From NCBI GenBank assembly GCA_024509875.1, contig JAMPIV010004259.1:372001-436000 (forward strand): DNA of 64,000 bases. Direction: 5' to 3'. A program made the position numbers and the translations under genes. Below are positions 1-11,850 of the stretch, piece by piece (position 1 is the stretch's first letter; every line of letters begins with the position of its first letter). The notes below the pieces were generated by a model. That model saw only the letters and a list, made by a program, of their open reading frames with translations, searched no databases and had not been told where the DNA came from. Origin of the DNA: Oreohelix idahoensis. Its lineage: Eukaryota > Mollusca > Gastropoda > Stylommatophora > Oreohelicidae.

Positions 1-1323
1 GTATCCAGAAAAATACACCAGAAGAAGTCACTTGAGGACAAAGAGTCCCAGGCGCGCTTATCCGGCGCTAGGCTTTGCTTGGCTGTAAATCCTGTTTAAA
101 CTGGTTTGGCTGTGGTTTGCTGAGTGCCCCGTTTAGGCACAAAAAGGCGGGTGATATGGAATTCTGCTATCGGCATGCAGGGCGGTTTTGATATCCTGGA
201 AGCCGCAATGCTCTGGCTGGTAATCCAATAGGCGAGTAGAGAACTACTACTACATTTGGTGATTCCAGATTTAGCGTTGGCTCCGTTGCACTGCGTGAGC
301 TTAACTTATCGTTGACAAAAAAAAAAGGGTTTTGATTCTTTGATTCAGGAACGGGGTTGACGATTCGTGACGCTAGCGGTATTCAGAAACCCTCTAGATC
401 GAAGAGAATATTTCGTTCTTCGCCTGACTGGAGTCTGCTCTAGCGATTCGGTCTCCCTGAAACCCGAAAATGACTAGAACATAGGCAAACACATTCTAGT
501 ACTGTGTTAAAGTTTGCCTTATCTCATGATGGTCATCTACGGGCCAGGAATATTCACGAATGTCTTTGTCTATTAAACCCATCACTCTTATAGATTACAA
601 AGGACGCTCCCCCCGGACACCTGGCCTGCATATTTCTACAGATGTATCGGCGCAATCGTAATACCGGGTAAGACAAAGGTTTCAGAAGCAACAACTTGCG
701 AAAATTCCCCAAAGAGACAATCATAATATTATGTGCTCTTTGCTCATCTAAGGGCAAACAACCCACAAACTGACCGCGATTGTTATCTCCCCTTTAAACC
801 GATCAAACTCGTTATCCAGGCCTCAAAGAGTACTAGCCGCTCGTGATCAAACGTTTTAAAGCGACCAGAGAAATTCCCCTGGACGGACCAGGTGCGTGTT
901 GTAATATCGCCGCTACGCTGACCGTTTCAGGCCGGAACGTAACCAAACCTCGGGTGGGGTTTGAGGAGGTGAAAAAGTTTGGCCACGAAGGTAGAAAATG
1001 AAAGAAAAAGAAAATACAAAATGTCCAGGAAAACAGAACATTTAAAGAGTAATCAAATTATGGACAAGATGGTAAAATAAATTATCGGTCACGTGACATG
1101 TACAAAGATCCAATTTCAAATTTAAGTTTTAAACATTCCTGCCCCAAAAGATTTGGAGGGACAGGACATTAAAATTGTAAAATATTAATTTAACTATAAC
1201 TCCTGCCTTGTTAATTTCATCGAGTTAGCTTTCGTGGTTGTTTACATTTATTCATTATTACACTTTCATCCCCTTAGACATTCTCTCAGTTAAACGTTGA
1301 ATAAGTTAAGGGAATTACAGCAC
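1..1323. other. Unassigned DNA, no gene seen
   Basis: No reading frame of convincing length or composition is present on either strand. The first 950 bases are moderately GC-rich and the rest is AT-rich. The stretch leads into a degenerate LTR-like end at 1324, so part of it may be the body of an old solo LTR too diverged to delimit by eye. Confidence 0.5.
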
Positions 1324-1420
1324 AGCGTGAGATCTCGGGAGGTAGTGCTAGGTCCTCTGAGAATTCATCACAATATTTCAACTATTAGACTCAGGGTCTT
1401 ACATAGCTTGACCTCACGCT
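1324..1420 (+). repeat. Degenerate Gmr1-type LTR terminal hairpin
   Basis: An 11-bp stem (AGCGTGAGATC with GACCTCACGCT, one mismatch) encloses a loop with the order AGGTAGT, CTCTGAGAA, ACTCAGGG, AGCTTGACC. The same order of short blocks occurs near the 3' end of the solo LTR at 28579-30840 and of the LTRs at 38108 and 45170. I infer the remains of a related LTR in plus orientation; its ends could not be placed. Confidence 0.5.
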
Positions 1421-2640
1421 GTTAACACTTACTAGTATAACTGAGGTCAAGCTAGCAGCTAGCTAGTGTTCCCCGTTCCTCTTCATCCATTTTGTCTAAC
1501 TGTGTTATGTGTTTTCCATTCGTCATATTCTGATGGTGTATCAAATTTGTGTCGATATGTTTGTCCTACAGAAAACATTAAAAAACTTCCCTTAAAATAT
1601 CATTTTTTTTAACGCATTGAAGCCCCCGAGAACTGCAAGGAGAAAGTCTAATATCCTGCGTTGTGTGTCTTATACTTAATAACAGATTTGCAATCTCCAC
1701 AACGAAGGTCGACTGTTATAGATCCCCAACGTCTCATGTCTCTTGTCTTGATGGCGTTCTCCGACAGACTTCTGTCTATCTCTTGATGTTATCTTCCCAC
1801 TTTTAGCACTGTCTTGCACGTTTGTCTTCAACTCTGCCTTCTATTATGCCCTTCAGCAAGGTGTTAAGTCTTTTTAAATGCCCAAAATATTTGAGCGGTG
1901 TAATTTTGATCTCTTTCATTAATCCTCTTTTCATTTCTAGGTTTTCTAGTACTCATTTATTTGTTTTCTCTTTCCATGAGATGTGCCCAATTCTTTTAAA
2001 TATGCACATCTGGAAAGCCTCAATGTTTTCTTCCAATATATTTACATATTTGTAAGTGCCACCAATTGTGGTGGGAAAATTATCTGAATGCCATGAGATT
2101 TCAAATGGATTTTCAACAACATCATCATTGTCATCGCAACTTCTCTCTTAGCTTCTAGCTGATCAAGGAACCACCACCGCAGCTGGTCCTTTTGCAGGAA
2201 GTCTGCACCACAGCATCCATAAGCTCTTGCTGTGACTTTCTTCAATTCCGCATTGCTCTCTCTCTCGTTGTTGATCTAGCGGAGCTTGGGCTCTCGCCCT
2301 TCAGCTCAATGCCTGGTAGTGATATCTGCATGATTTAGCGAGTTGTTTTGTTTCTCCGTACAAGGTGTTCCATTTATCTAAAGCTTTCTCTCACATGTAA
2401 CATATATTGGATTCTCTTCCCCCCCCTCTCTCTCTCTCTCTTCCCCCCCCCCTCCCTTCTCAGTTTTAGAGTTTTTGGCCTCACTGAGTTTCCTTCACCC
2501 ACACAGCAGAGTTTTTTGTTTTGCTGTGGATTTTTAGATTTACGTGTTGTGACATGTCTTCCAGTATTGTCTTTTTGTTCTTCGCCTGGTTTCAGCTACG
2601 GGATGGAAGTGTAAGGTCATTAGCAAGGTCGAAATCATGA
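1421..2640. other. Unassigned AT-rich DNA
   Basis: No recognisable gene or element. A pyrimidine-rich run of C and CT repeats lies at about 2418-2456. Open frames here are short and low-complexity, and I do not treat them as coding. Confidence 0.5.
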
Positions 2641-2649
2641 AGCCTTTCT

Positions 2650-2830
2650 CGTCAGGGTACGACTGTAGAGTGGTGGAGTATTTAGAGCACTTGCTTCCTG
2701 GGGTAATGCTACCGGGTTCGAAACCAGGTAGTGTCACATTCCATGCCACGCTGCTGCAAATGGATACCTGATTATGCTATTAAGTTCAGGAAGACAAAGA
2801 GACGAGAAACGGCCAGCCCGCCTCATAAAA
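2650..2830 (+). repeat. tRNA-derived SINE
   Basis: A Pol III B-box match, GGTTCGAAACC, lies at 2715-2725. About 45 bases upstream is a tRNA-like A-box context (GTGGAG followed by TTTAGAGCAC), as expected for a tRNA-related SINE head. The rest up to the LINE tail at 2899 would be the SINE body. No intact cloverleaf is expected in a SINE and none was drawn. The boundaries are approximate. Confidence 0.55.
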
Positions 2831-2898
2831 GATGAGACCTAGTATTACGAGGTCTCGAACTCTTTACTCCCGTTCGGCAGTATCTGGTATGGGACTAC

Positions 2899-3320
2899 TT
2901 TTACTTACTTACTTACTTAGTCGTTCCCCTTCTACCGTGAGGTGTAGAGGTTTGGAAGAGAGAGCGCCAGACTATTCTATCGGCTGTCTTCCTCCTGGCC
3001 TGGTTCCATTCTAGTCCTCGGTCCTTCAAAGATTGTCTAATGTTGTCCTCCCAGCGTACTCTGGGTCGTCCTCGGGGTCTGGATCCTTGGCTCTTTGTTT
3101 CCCATGCTTGTCGTGGTAGCCGATCTTCTCCCATTCTGCAGACATGGCCAAACCATCTTAGTTGGGACTGTTCTACTTGGGTCTGTAGGGGGTTGCATTT
3201 TAGGCCTTGACGTATCGTCTGGTTGCGTACCATGTCTCTTCTTGTTACTTCAACCACCTTCATCAGATACCTCATTTCTGAGGTTTGGATCTGGCTTTTA
3301 TGGGTTGTAGTCATTGACTA
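2899..3320 (-). mobile_element. LINE B-family 3' stub, minus strand
   Basis: The minus frame 3314-2913 encodes the C-terminal end of a non-LTR retrotransposon polyprotein, with blocks LRWFGHVCRMGEDRLP, GRPRVRWEDNIRQSLKDRG and WRSLFQTSTPHGRRGTTK. The same blocks close LINE B at 48936-49256. The element ends at 2899-2920 in a short tandem (TTAC)n, the reverse complement of the (AAGT)n tail on LINE B. It is a 5'-truncated insertion, the usual fate of a LINE copy. No catalytic domain remains. Confidence 0.85.
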
Positions 3321-4010
3321 CTTTTACCTGTACGTATTTATTGTTTCTGGCTTTTATTTAATTTGATATAAGCGTTGTTTTGATGTTTCAGATCTTTGAG
3401 CCCTTGGTTCACTAGGTTTCAGATTACTTAAGGAGCTTAAATGTTGTACATGGCCCTCCATCGTGGTACATTTTAAACTATCAAAATAAAAAAGAAATTT
3501 CAAGTGACCAGTCACTGACCCGCCATACAAAAATTAAAGCCGGAAAAGTAATAGCAATTTTACAAGATTACAGACGTGAAAGAATCACAGAACATGGTGA
3601 CGTTGTACGCAAAATTGTGAACAGGATCACATAACTTGCTGACGTACACAAAACTGTGAGCACAGAACTTTTCATTTTGAATGCATTTGAAAATGAAAGT
3701 TTGTAACCTAAAATTTATTTATTAATTTAAAAAAAAATTTGGAATGCTATTTTCATAATCCTATCTATGGCAATACAATGATAAATGCTGATAAGAGGCA
3801 TACATTTGGCAATTTTCTGGCTTAGAGGAAACAAGCGATTTTGTGAATTCGCAATAATTGGAAGTTGATAATAAAGCGAATCACTGTGACACACAACCTA
3901 ATGAAATAAATATGTCACTTGGATGTAAGATGGATGGGCACCTTGTAGTTTCCGGGGGTCTCTGAAGAGACGAAGCAAGAATGTGATTACTACACCCTCA
4001 TGCATGTCGT
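3321..4010. other. Unassigned AT-rich DNA
   Basis: I see no gene, RNA or recognisable repeat in this stretch. Confidence 0.5.
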
Positions 4011-4011
4011 A

Positions 4012-4130
4012 CTGCCTGGATTCTCGATCCAGTTAACATTCTTATAGACGGAGTAGGAAAAAAAAACCCCGACTGACTCGAGCTGTTACCACGTGATTAA
4101 GTGATAGGGCCCCATGGTTGGACTAATATG
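4012..4130. repeat. Dispersed repeat, copy 1
   Basis: About 110 bases match 24249-24362 in the same orientation. Shared blocks are GGATTCTCGATCCAGTTAAC, an A-run, and CCACGTGATTAAGTGATA. The family is unknown; a short non-autonomous element is likely. Confidence 0.65.
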
Positions 4131-4214
4131 AATTGTTTATGGAGCTGGCAACCTCATAATGAAAAACAAATTGTCACGTAAACCAGTGCTGTAAGAGAAT
4201 GTGACTGCTAGGTG

Positions 4215-4634
4215 CAGGTTCCCGTGGAACCAGCAGCAGTGGGGGCCTCTGTGCCCCCGTTAGAAGCGCAAAAGAAAATGATCATGACAATAAAAATGGA
4301 AGAGTCTTTAACAACATTTTAATTAACGAAGTGTCGTTTAGATTAAAAAAAGAAACACAAATTAAATCAAATGTTTACAGCGAACCAGAGCTGTAAACGC
4401 TGTCTGGGTCAGCGAACCAGAGCTGACCAAGACTCTACTCCAGTTCCAAGTGGTGGTCCTGGAAACAGGCTGCATCACTGCAGTCTGGCTGAGTGAGTAG
4501 GGATCGAAGAGGGAAGGCTAACCCGGACACAAAAATGCTGTGCTGAAGTCCGATGGCGCAAATATCGCAGCTTCGCTGTAAACGGACACAACGCAACCAA
4601 CTTCCTTTTCAGGACGAACGAAGAAGAAGAAGAA
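4215..4634 (+). repeat. Short interspersed element with (GAA)n tail
   Basis: The segment has small hairpins (GGTTCCCGTGGAACC; GGGGGC facing GCCCCC), a repeated GCGAACCAGAGCTG at about 4380 and 4413, and ends in (GAA)n at 4618-4634. The block around TGGTCCTGGAAACAG and GCAGTCTGGCTGA recurs at 58731-58790. The tail suggests a LINE-mobilised element in plus orientation. The family was not identified. Confidence 0.45.
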
Positions 4635-4642
4635 ATGTTTAC

Positions 4643-5040
4643 AGCACTTCTTCTTCTTCTTTGATCCTTAGCCGCCGACCGTCAAAGCAGTCAGTGGCCA
4701 TCACGCCTAGTGGCGTCTTGTAGGGCAACAACAAATTGATTCCACTTTGCTCGGTCGGTGGCCATCCTTCGTACAGTGCCCCAACTCTGGTTCATTCTTT
4801 GCATCTCAGCCTCCACAGTCCTTCGCCAGGTTGTTTTTGGTCGGCCTCTTTTTCGTTTTCCTTCAGGGGTCCATAGCACAGCTGTTCTTGTGATGGCATC
4901 GGGGTCTCTTCTGAGGACATGACCAACCCAGTTCCAGCGTCTGCCAGCTATGATGGTGTGCATGTAATCTTGCTTGCTACGAGTAAGCAGATCTTGGTTA
5001 GTGATGCTATTCGGCCAAAAGATTCGGTGAATTTTTTTTT
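4643..5040 (-). mobile_element. LINE 3' stub, minus strand
   Basis: The minus frame 4963-4691, extending upstream to about 5040, encodes a LINE C-terminus with RRWNWVGHVLRRDPD, GKRKRGRPKTTWRR and an ATDRAKWNQFV block. The 3' end is a (AAG)n microsatellite at 4648-4662, facing the similar tail of the plus-strand element at 4618-4634, so two retroelement 3' ends meet here. It is a 5'-truncated copy with no RT or endonuclease domain left. Confidence 0.8.
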
Positions 5041-5092
5041 AACAGCACAATAAGACATTATTTACCCGGTGAAGCACTTCGTGAATAACATT

Positions 5093-5204
5093 ACTTCATA
5101 CATTCAAGCAAGTCTATTTTACTTCATACACTAAAGCAAGTCTATTTTACTTCATACATTCAAGCAAGTCTATTTTACTTCATACATTCAAGCAAGTCTA
5201 TTTT
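5093..5204. repeat. 28-bp tandem repeat, 4 copies
   Basis: Four head-to-tail units of ACTTCATACATTCAAGCAAG plus TCTATTTT. The second unit carries one substitution (CACTAAAG) relative to the others. Near-identity implies recent expansion. Confidence 0.95.
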
Positions 5205-5365
5205 ACCTCTACTCAAATAGCTGGAGACCACTATTGCAGCTGGCAGTAGATAACATGAAACAATCGTTCTCTGTGCTGTTTCAATAGCATCTTGTCCAAA
5301 TTTCACACACACTTCGTAAATGTTCAAGCTTCTCGTAGATAATTACATTAGCGATCTGCACTTGT

Positions 5366-5870
5366 AACATTCATTTCATTCATTCATAACCCTCCACTCC
5401 CAAAGCAGCATAGGCCTTCAACAAACACATGCCAAGTCCTCCTGTCACGTGCCATCATCTCAAGTTCTTTCCACGTACTCCTTATCATTTTCACCTCTGT
5501 TTCCAGCTCTCTTCTCCATGTGCTTCTTGGTCTACCTCTGCCTCTCTTGCCCTGGGGGTTCCAGAACAAGGACCGCCTTGTAATGCTATCAACATTTCTC
5601 CATGTCTCCGAGCCATACAATAGGACTGACTTCACATTTGAGTTGAAGATTCTTATTTTCGTGTTGGATCCGATTTCTCTTGATCTCCATATATTTCCCA
5701 ATGCTATGAAAGCTCATCTTGCTTTTTGTATTCTTATTTTGATATCACTGTCTGTCCCTCCAACTTTGTCTATATTGGTGCCTAGATATGTGTACGATTC
5801 TACATCTTGTATTGGTGCTTCTTCAAGTTCAACCCTGTGTCACAGAGGTTATTGATCATAAATTGCCTAT
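5366..5870 (-). mobile_element. LINE A-family 3' stub, minus strand
   Basis: The minus frame 5701-5384 carries TKIRIFNSNVKSVLLYGSET, then SITRRSLFWNPQGKRGRGRP and WKELEMMARDRRTWH, which is the C-terminal region after the RT domain. Upstream frames to about 5870 add the SYTYLGTNIDKVGG block. The 3' tail is an ATGA-type microsatellite at 5366-5390. About 40 residues between SETWR and SITRRS are missing relative to the sister fragment at 24736-25115. Confidence 0.85.
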
Positions 5871-7929
5871 TATCCTCTTCCTATTCTTTCACCCGTATCC
5901 TCTATATTTCTTTACATTTTCCTGTATTTTTTTCGCATCCATTCGTTTGCGAGATATATATTTTCTTCCCCATCCTTAACGTTGTTTCTTTTCTCAAAAC
6001 TGAGAATCGAACGAGAAACTTGATTACGTAGATGTCAGTCTCTGCGGGTCGAACGATAGCTGTGAATATACGGTTCTCGCCAGACAGAACGTCTGCAGTT
6101 TCCCCGGTCAGAACGCTGCCCGACCAGATTTCTGGGCCTGGGGTGTGAGAATTCGCTCCGTCGGACATGGCAGGCAGACGGATTGTCTACCGTTTGCAGC
6201 AACTGCGTGAGTTTTCGTCGGGATAGTCCGGCGAAGTGTGAAATTGCGCTCCGCACTGCAGACGGGGTGTCTGAGAGTTGCAACTGACACGCTCCCTCTC
6301 GGTCAGAACGTGGCAGTTTATGACAGTTACGTAAGTGTTGGGAGTAGGGGAGATAATTTCGCTGGGCGAAATAAGTTGGGGCCCTTTGTCTAATTTTAAG
6401 ATATTGGCCCGAGTTTGAAACTAACTTCACTCATTCTCCATTTCACAGTAGACGTGGTCACTTCGTTCTAGAACACTTAAACGTATAAGTGATGTCTCAG
6501 TTTCGTTGTGATACGTAGTTCTGTTTGAGGTAAAATATTATATATAATAGATCTCTAGTATTTTGTGAAGTGATAAAGTGTTTAATCGCCTATTTCATTT
6601 TAAACTAGTTCTGTGTGCAGAGTGATTATTTTAATAGTTTGTTATATTCTTTAGTCGACGAGTTACAGTGGAAAGCAGAATAAATTCTATTTCTAGCTTA
6701 ACAAACATGTAGCCATAAGAAATTTAATTTAACTGCTAACTACTCAGTCGAGATATATTTTCTAAACTAACTTATAACTGCTAGATGTCTCATGAGTGTT
6801 GACGAAATATATTTATACGTATTTCAAATTCATGATGATTGATTTTATAATATAACTTATTTCACGGGAAGTGTTAAATGATAAGCTCTACGCTTGCAGT
6901 TTAAAATATAAGTTATATCTTTATACATAGTATGTATAATTATTTTATATGTGCTTTTTCCATTTTATGTAGTGAATACTGGGGTGACCCAGAACTTGCC
7001 GGCGTTTAGTAGTAAAGAGACATACTTGTGAGAAGAATAGACACTTCCTATCTTTAACTACGTGGGTTGTTTCAAGTAACACTGGTCTGACAGTGCATGT
7101 TCCATCAGAGATAGACAGTAATACCAATCCCACTAACGGTTTTCTAAAGACTAAATGTTTATACTGGGCCTTTGAGCCAGACTTTATTTTTTCACAATAA
7201 ACTCAAATATACATGCTGCCTGGCGGCGAGAATAATTACAAGAAATAACAGTAATGTTTCCGACAAGTATTGAAAGAGTATATAGTGAACCAAGACTATC
7301 TTTCCAAATTAAGGGAACCCTCGTGTTTTGACTCTGTGTGCCCGTTAAAACTTGCTTATCCAAACTGATTCAAGTGACATTAACAGTAATCAAAAAATTT
7401 AATTGTTGAAGCGAACGCTCCCCGAAAACAGTGGAAGAAACCTGTAATTGTAGAGCTGGGATTCGTTTTATCCAAAGAATCCAGATTCACTGTAGAGAAG
7501 TGTCTTAAGGTTGCGCCAGACGGCGAACAGCGGTACAGATAGGTAAGCACGTGTGCCAGGGTACCCTGATGAAAGAACCGAGTGAAAGTGGACTGAGTGA
7601 GTTTTTTTTCGATAACTATTGATTCACCCACTTTATAATCTCCTTACGGAAGATTGGCTGCTTAATTAAATTGTTCCTTTTGAAGGACAATATTAGACCC
7701 TAATCATATGTATCTGTAACTCTTTGGGCCATCATCTTTCTCCTATCGGGAATGTGGGCTAAACCTAGAGGGCAGAGTATAACGGGGCTATCCTCCTTGT
7801 AGCAGTTTCTTGAATTTTATGACTATTTGTATATGTTTTTCCTTGATGTATTTTTTAGGTGTTGTGAGAAGATTTTGTAGATGATAATTAAAATCTCTCT
7901 TGAACTAAATCAGTGCGTTGGTCAGCTCG

Positions 7930-7934
<5 letters not shown>
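5871..7934. other. Unassigned DNA with a GC-rich patch
   Basis: The patch 6030-6330 is GC- and CpG-rich against AT-rich surroundings and holds short overlapping minus frames, but no domain that I recognise. It could be an exon, a promoter or part of an old LTR. The remainder is AT-rich with no supported gene. Confidence 0.4.

Positions 7935-7991
<57 letters not shown>
7935..7991. repeat. (TA)n microsatellite
   Basis: An uninterrupted run of about 28 AT/TA dinucleotides. The ORF-like stretch across it (Ile-Tyr repeats) is an artefact of the repeat. Confidence 0.98.
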
Positions 7992-7995
<4 letters not shown>

Positions 7996-8289
7996 TTGTT
8001 ATAGAATTTCCCACGTCTGTGTGTTTAACTGTCGTCACGTGTATGTGCGTGCCCGTGAGTAGATAGAAATATAGGTAATATATATATGTGTTTAGACTGT
8101 CTGACGCTGTAAATCTGTCGTAGAAGATAGGTGAGAGAGAGAAGAATTTTTTTCGCTTTCAGAGACAGCCTCTATATCACATTCTATCATCTCACTCGTG
8201 GAATCTATTTCTTTTACTAACTCTCACTGTGTCTATCACCTATTCTAATCTATTCAGAAGGGACCAACCCAAGTCTTAATTCTCCTATC

Positions 8290-9749
8290 TAAAATCTACG
8301 ACACCCTGTTTTCATTACCTGCATTTATTCTCATTATCTTTGTCTTTTCCATGTGAATTTTCAGACCCAATTGCTGTGACCTCTCATCGAGTGTTTTTAA
8401 TTTGTCCTGCATCTGATTACGGTTATGAGAAAGAAGAGCCAGGTTATCAGCAAAATCCAGATCATCCAACTGCTTAGTCAGAGTCCACTGGATTCCATTT
8501 CTGTTGTGTGTTGTTGATGTTCTCATAACCCAGTCTATTGCTAATAAGAAAAGAAATGGAGACAAGAGGCATCCCTGTCGCACTCCTGTTCTTATCCCAA
8601 ATGGTTCTGTAAGCTGTCCTTCATGAAGAACTCTGCATATCATGTCTTCATATGTTTTCTTTATTAAATTAATAATCTTCAGGGGAACTCCATAATGCCT
8701 CATCAATTTCTAAAGTGATTCTCTGTCTACACTGTCAAATGCCTTTTCGTAGTCCACAAATCCGATGTATAATGGTGAATTCCATTCCAGACTTTGTTAA
8801 ACTATTATTCTCAAAGTGGCTATCTGGTCTGTACAGGATCTGTTTTGTCGAAAACCTGCTTGTTCATCTCTCAGTTTCTTGTCTATGGACTCTTTTAATC
8901 TCTCAAGGATAATCCTATTTAATACTTTTCCTGGCACTGATAGTAACATTATTCCTCTATAATTTGTGCACTCTTGTAAATTTCCTTTCTTAGGCAACTT
9001 AACCAGATATCCTTCCTTCCATTCTGCTGGTATCTCTTCCTTTTCCCAGACTTTACCAAGTAATTTATATAACATCTCTGTAGCCGTGTCGATATCTGCT
9101 TTGATGACCTCTGCTGGAATGGCATCAGGTCCAGACGCTTTTCCATCTCTTAGAAGCTTTATGGCTTTCTTTATTTTTTCCTTCGTTGGTCTTTCACCGT
9201 TAATTTGTAGCTCATCTTCTGCTGGCTGGATGTCCGGGGGATTTGTGGAGCTGGTCTATTGAGAAGGTCTTCAAAATATTCTGTCCACCTCTTCTTTTGC
9301 TCTTGTATATTGCTGAGCAGTTTTCCATTCTTTTCTTTTATGAGGCAACTTGTTTGCTTGTATTTCCCTGTTAGCTTCTTTGTGCTGTTATACAGTTCTC
9401 TCATATTTCCTTTGGCTGCAGCATTTTCTGTATCTCTTGCCAACTCCTCAGTATACTTCCTCTTGTCTCTTTTGATACTTCTTTTAACTTCTTTGTTTGC
9501 TTCTGTGTACATTTCTTGAGCCTTGGCTTTGGAACTTCTGGTTTTGCTTGTGTTTAAATCTGCTTTCTTGTTTTTTCTGTCTTTTATCTTATTGATGGTT
9601 TCTGTTGTTATCCATGCTTTTTGTTGTCGTTCCCTTTTCCCCAGTATTTCTTCACATGTCTCATTCCATACCGTTTTGATTTTCTGCCAATAGTCTTCTG
9701 TATTCTCTACATCTTCCAGCTGTTGGAGCACTCGGAATTTGTTAGATAT
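8290..9749 (-). pseudogene. LINE A, linker and reverse transcriptase part
   Basis: This is the downstream half of a non-LTR retrotransposon, read right to left. The linker region is 9731-9171 (highly charged). Then comes the RT domain, with GKASGPDAIP, EIPAEWKEGYLVKLPKKG, TNYRGIMLLSVPGKVLNRII, DEQAGFRQNRSCTDQI, GFVDYEKAFDSV, TGVRQGCLLSPFLF and the catalytic motif at about 8445. The catalytic FADD is FADN here (DLDFADNLALLS), so the second aspartate is lost. Several frameshifts separate the blocks. The endonuclease half lies at 21740-22640, separated by the LTR insertion 9750-21739. By these motifs it is an APE-type element of the RTE/CR1-like assemblage; the clade was not resolved. The 3' end stops near 8290 without a clear tail. 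Confidence 0.9.
9745..9749. repeat. TSD GATAT, left copy
   Basis: The 5-bp duplication flanks the solo LTR 9750-21739; its partner is 21740-21744. Confidence 0.85.
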
Positions 9750-11845
9750 TGTGGTGGGTTTGATGTTAATACAGTTTGTTGTTAAGAAATCTTAGTGTAC
9801 TGAATGAGGTCAGCTGTGAAGGTCCCTGAATATAATAAATATTAGAGTAAATTTCCAGGGCACCTTTCTACTACCACCACTATGATCTCATTCAGACTTA
9901 TTCTAGATAGAATGTAAGATGACTACGTTTGGTGTCTAGGGTTATGAAATGTTAGTGTAAGGTTGCATTAACCAACTAAACATATAAACAATTACACAAA
10001 TTATTTTATTATTGGTGCGGGATATTTTTAAGTGAATATCATTAATTCAGGAACCGTCCTCCCGACGTCCTGTGGTAAGAGTGCATTAGACTAAAGGCTT
10101 GACACTCCTTATTACAGTGGCCTGCTGAATACCCTCCAGGGTTCTCCTTGTATCTTCCATTTGAGGAATTATAGTATATATTTAAGATATGGCCAGTCAC
10201 ACACAATCTCCCTGGCCCGCACCTCAGGTACTCAGTAACAAGGCCTAACTTCTTGGCACGATTCACATATATTTATTAACACAGTACTCCATCTTGAGTA
10301 TGGTATGACATCGTAGCTTTTACTAGCACATGTCTCTACTGTCCTTGATTCTGATATTCTCAGTTTTAATGGAACAGTCAACTTACGTGCCCAAGAATTC
10401 CATACACACTGCTAAGACTAATCTGACATTATACAGTTAATGAATGCATAAGGCAGTGATGGTAATCGATCTTGCAGGTGCAATATAAAGATGCCCAAAG
10501 GCAATTAACACAAGCTAGAATTAAGTCCTGCTGGACACATTCCATGCATACTGGTCAAACGACACAAGCAGACTCCCGGTTAGAGACGCTAGCTTGTCCC
10601 AAATCAAAACTCACGTCTGCTATCAATTCAGAGCAGAAGTCACGACGTCACTTCCTGCAACCACGGGATACCGTGTGTAAACAATATATATCAGGAAGTG
10701 ATCGAATACAAAACATGATATGATATTTACTCATATCAATTATCTAATACAACACAACAGTACCACGACAATCACATACGAACTACACTTTAAAAGACTA
10801 TCTTTAGTAAGTCAGTGGTTGAAAGTTAATGTTTTTCAATTTATTGTCCTGAATCTAATTTATTTGGAATCAGGACTGACAATCAAAAATGAAATCATAG
10901 AAATTAATAACATCAATCAATTTACACCATGGATCTTCTGACCATAATACACATATTATTATATAAGGGTATAGTTGTATTGTTTAACTGAGGTGACTTC
11001 TAGTATACACTGGTTGATTGTTTATTATCATCATCTCTGCATGTTGTTTGTAAGTTTTTATGGACACTGATGGAATGTTTATATCACTATTCCCAGTCTC
11101 TTTTCTAATATAATGTTAGTTGAGCGATCAGGTGCCGAACATGCACCTATCTTTGTAATATGATGTAGGACTCTTCCTGCACTTCGCTGAACGACAACCT
11201 TCAGCTCCCACTTCTTCAAGAATGATGGTGGTTTACAGTTATCTCCGAAAAAAGCAAGACTGTGGCATGAATATATCGGCCCACTGTAGTCTGGCACCAG
11301 TTATTGACAGCAACCACAACCCTCTGAAATCAGAAGGATATGCCTCCTTCGTAATCAACAGCCTACAATAATATTCAACAACCAGTACAGGCACATTACA
11401 AACAAACATGCAAGATCAGCTCTTTACGACAATCCCTTTCACCAGTTTCTTTTGATGTGACCAGGTATACCAGTATTCCTCTCCCCTAATAGTTACAACG
11501 CCTCTGCAATTCCAGCAATAATCTGTTGTCCATACAATAGGATAGGTATTATGCTCCTGATGATAATCCTATATAATTTAGTTGGTCTACACCTCTCTGA
11601 TAGTCTTTCATATGCTGGATCAATCTCTAGACTCTGTTTTGAGTCTGCCATAGACTCACTTACTTACAGTCGTATGTTAGTATTTCACATTCAAATTTTA
11701 TTTTGAATAAAATGTTAAGAAAATCAATCTTACCACAGATGCAAGGAAATAACACAAGTAAACGATGACTAGGCAATAGAATATGGCACATTTTCGATCT
11801 GCCCTATGTCCAGGCTTTTCCTGTGTTAGAAAATTTCTCCGCCTG

Positions 11846-11850
11846 CTCTC
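11846..11850. repeat. TSD CTCTC, left copy
   Basis: The 5-bp duplication flanks the Gypsy element 11851-20767; its partner is 20768-20772. Five bases is the usual size for Ty3/Gypsy integration. Confidence 0.9.

Noticed and set aside
2650..2760. Functional tRNA gene
   Set aside because: It has A/B-box-like promoter parts but no convincing cloverleaf; better explained as a SINE head.
7881..8066. Ile-Tyr repeat frame
   Set aside because: It is a translation of the (TA)n run.
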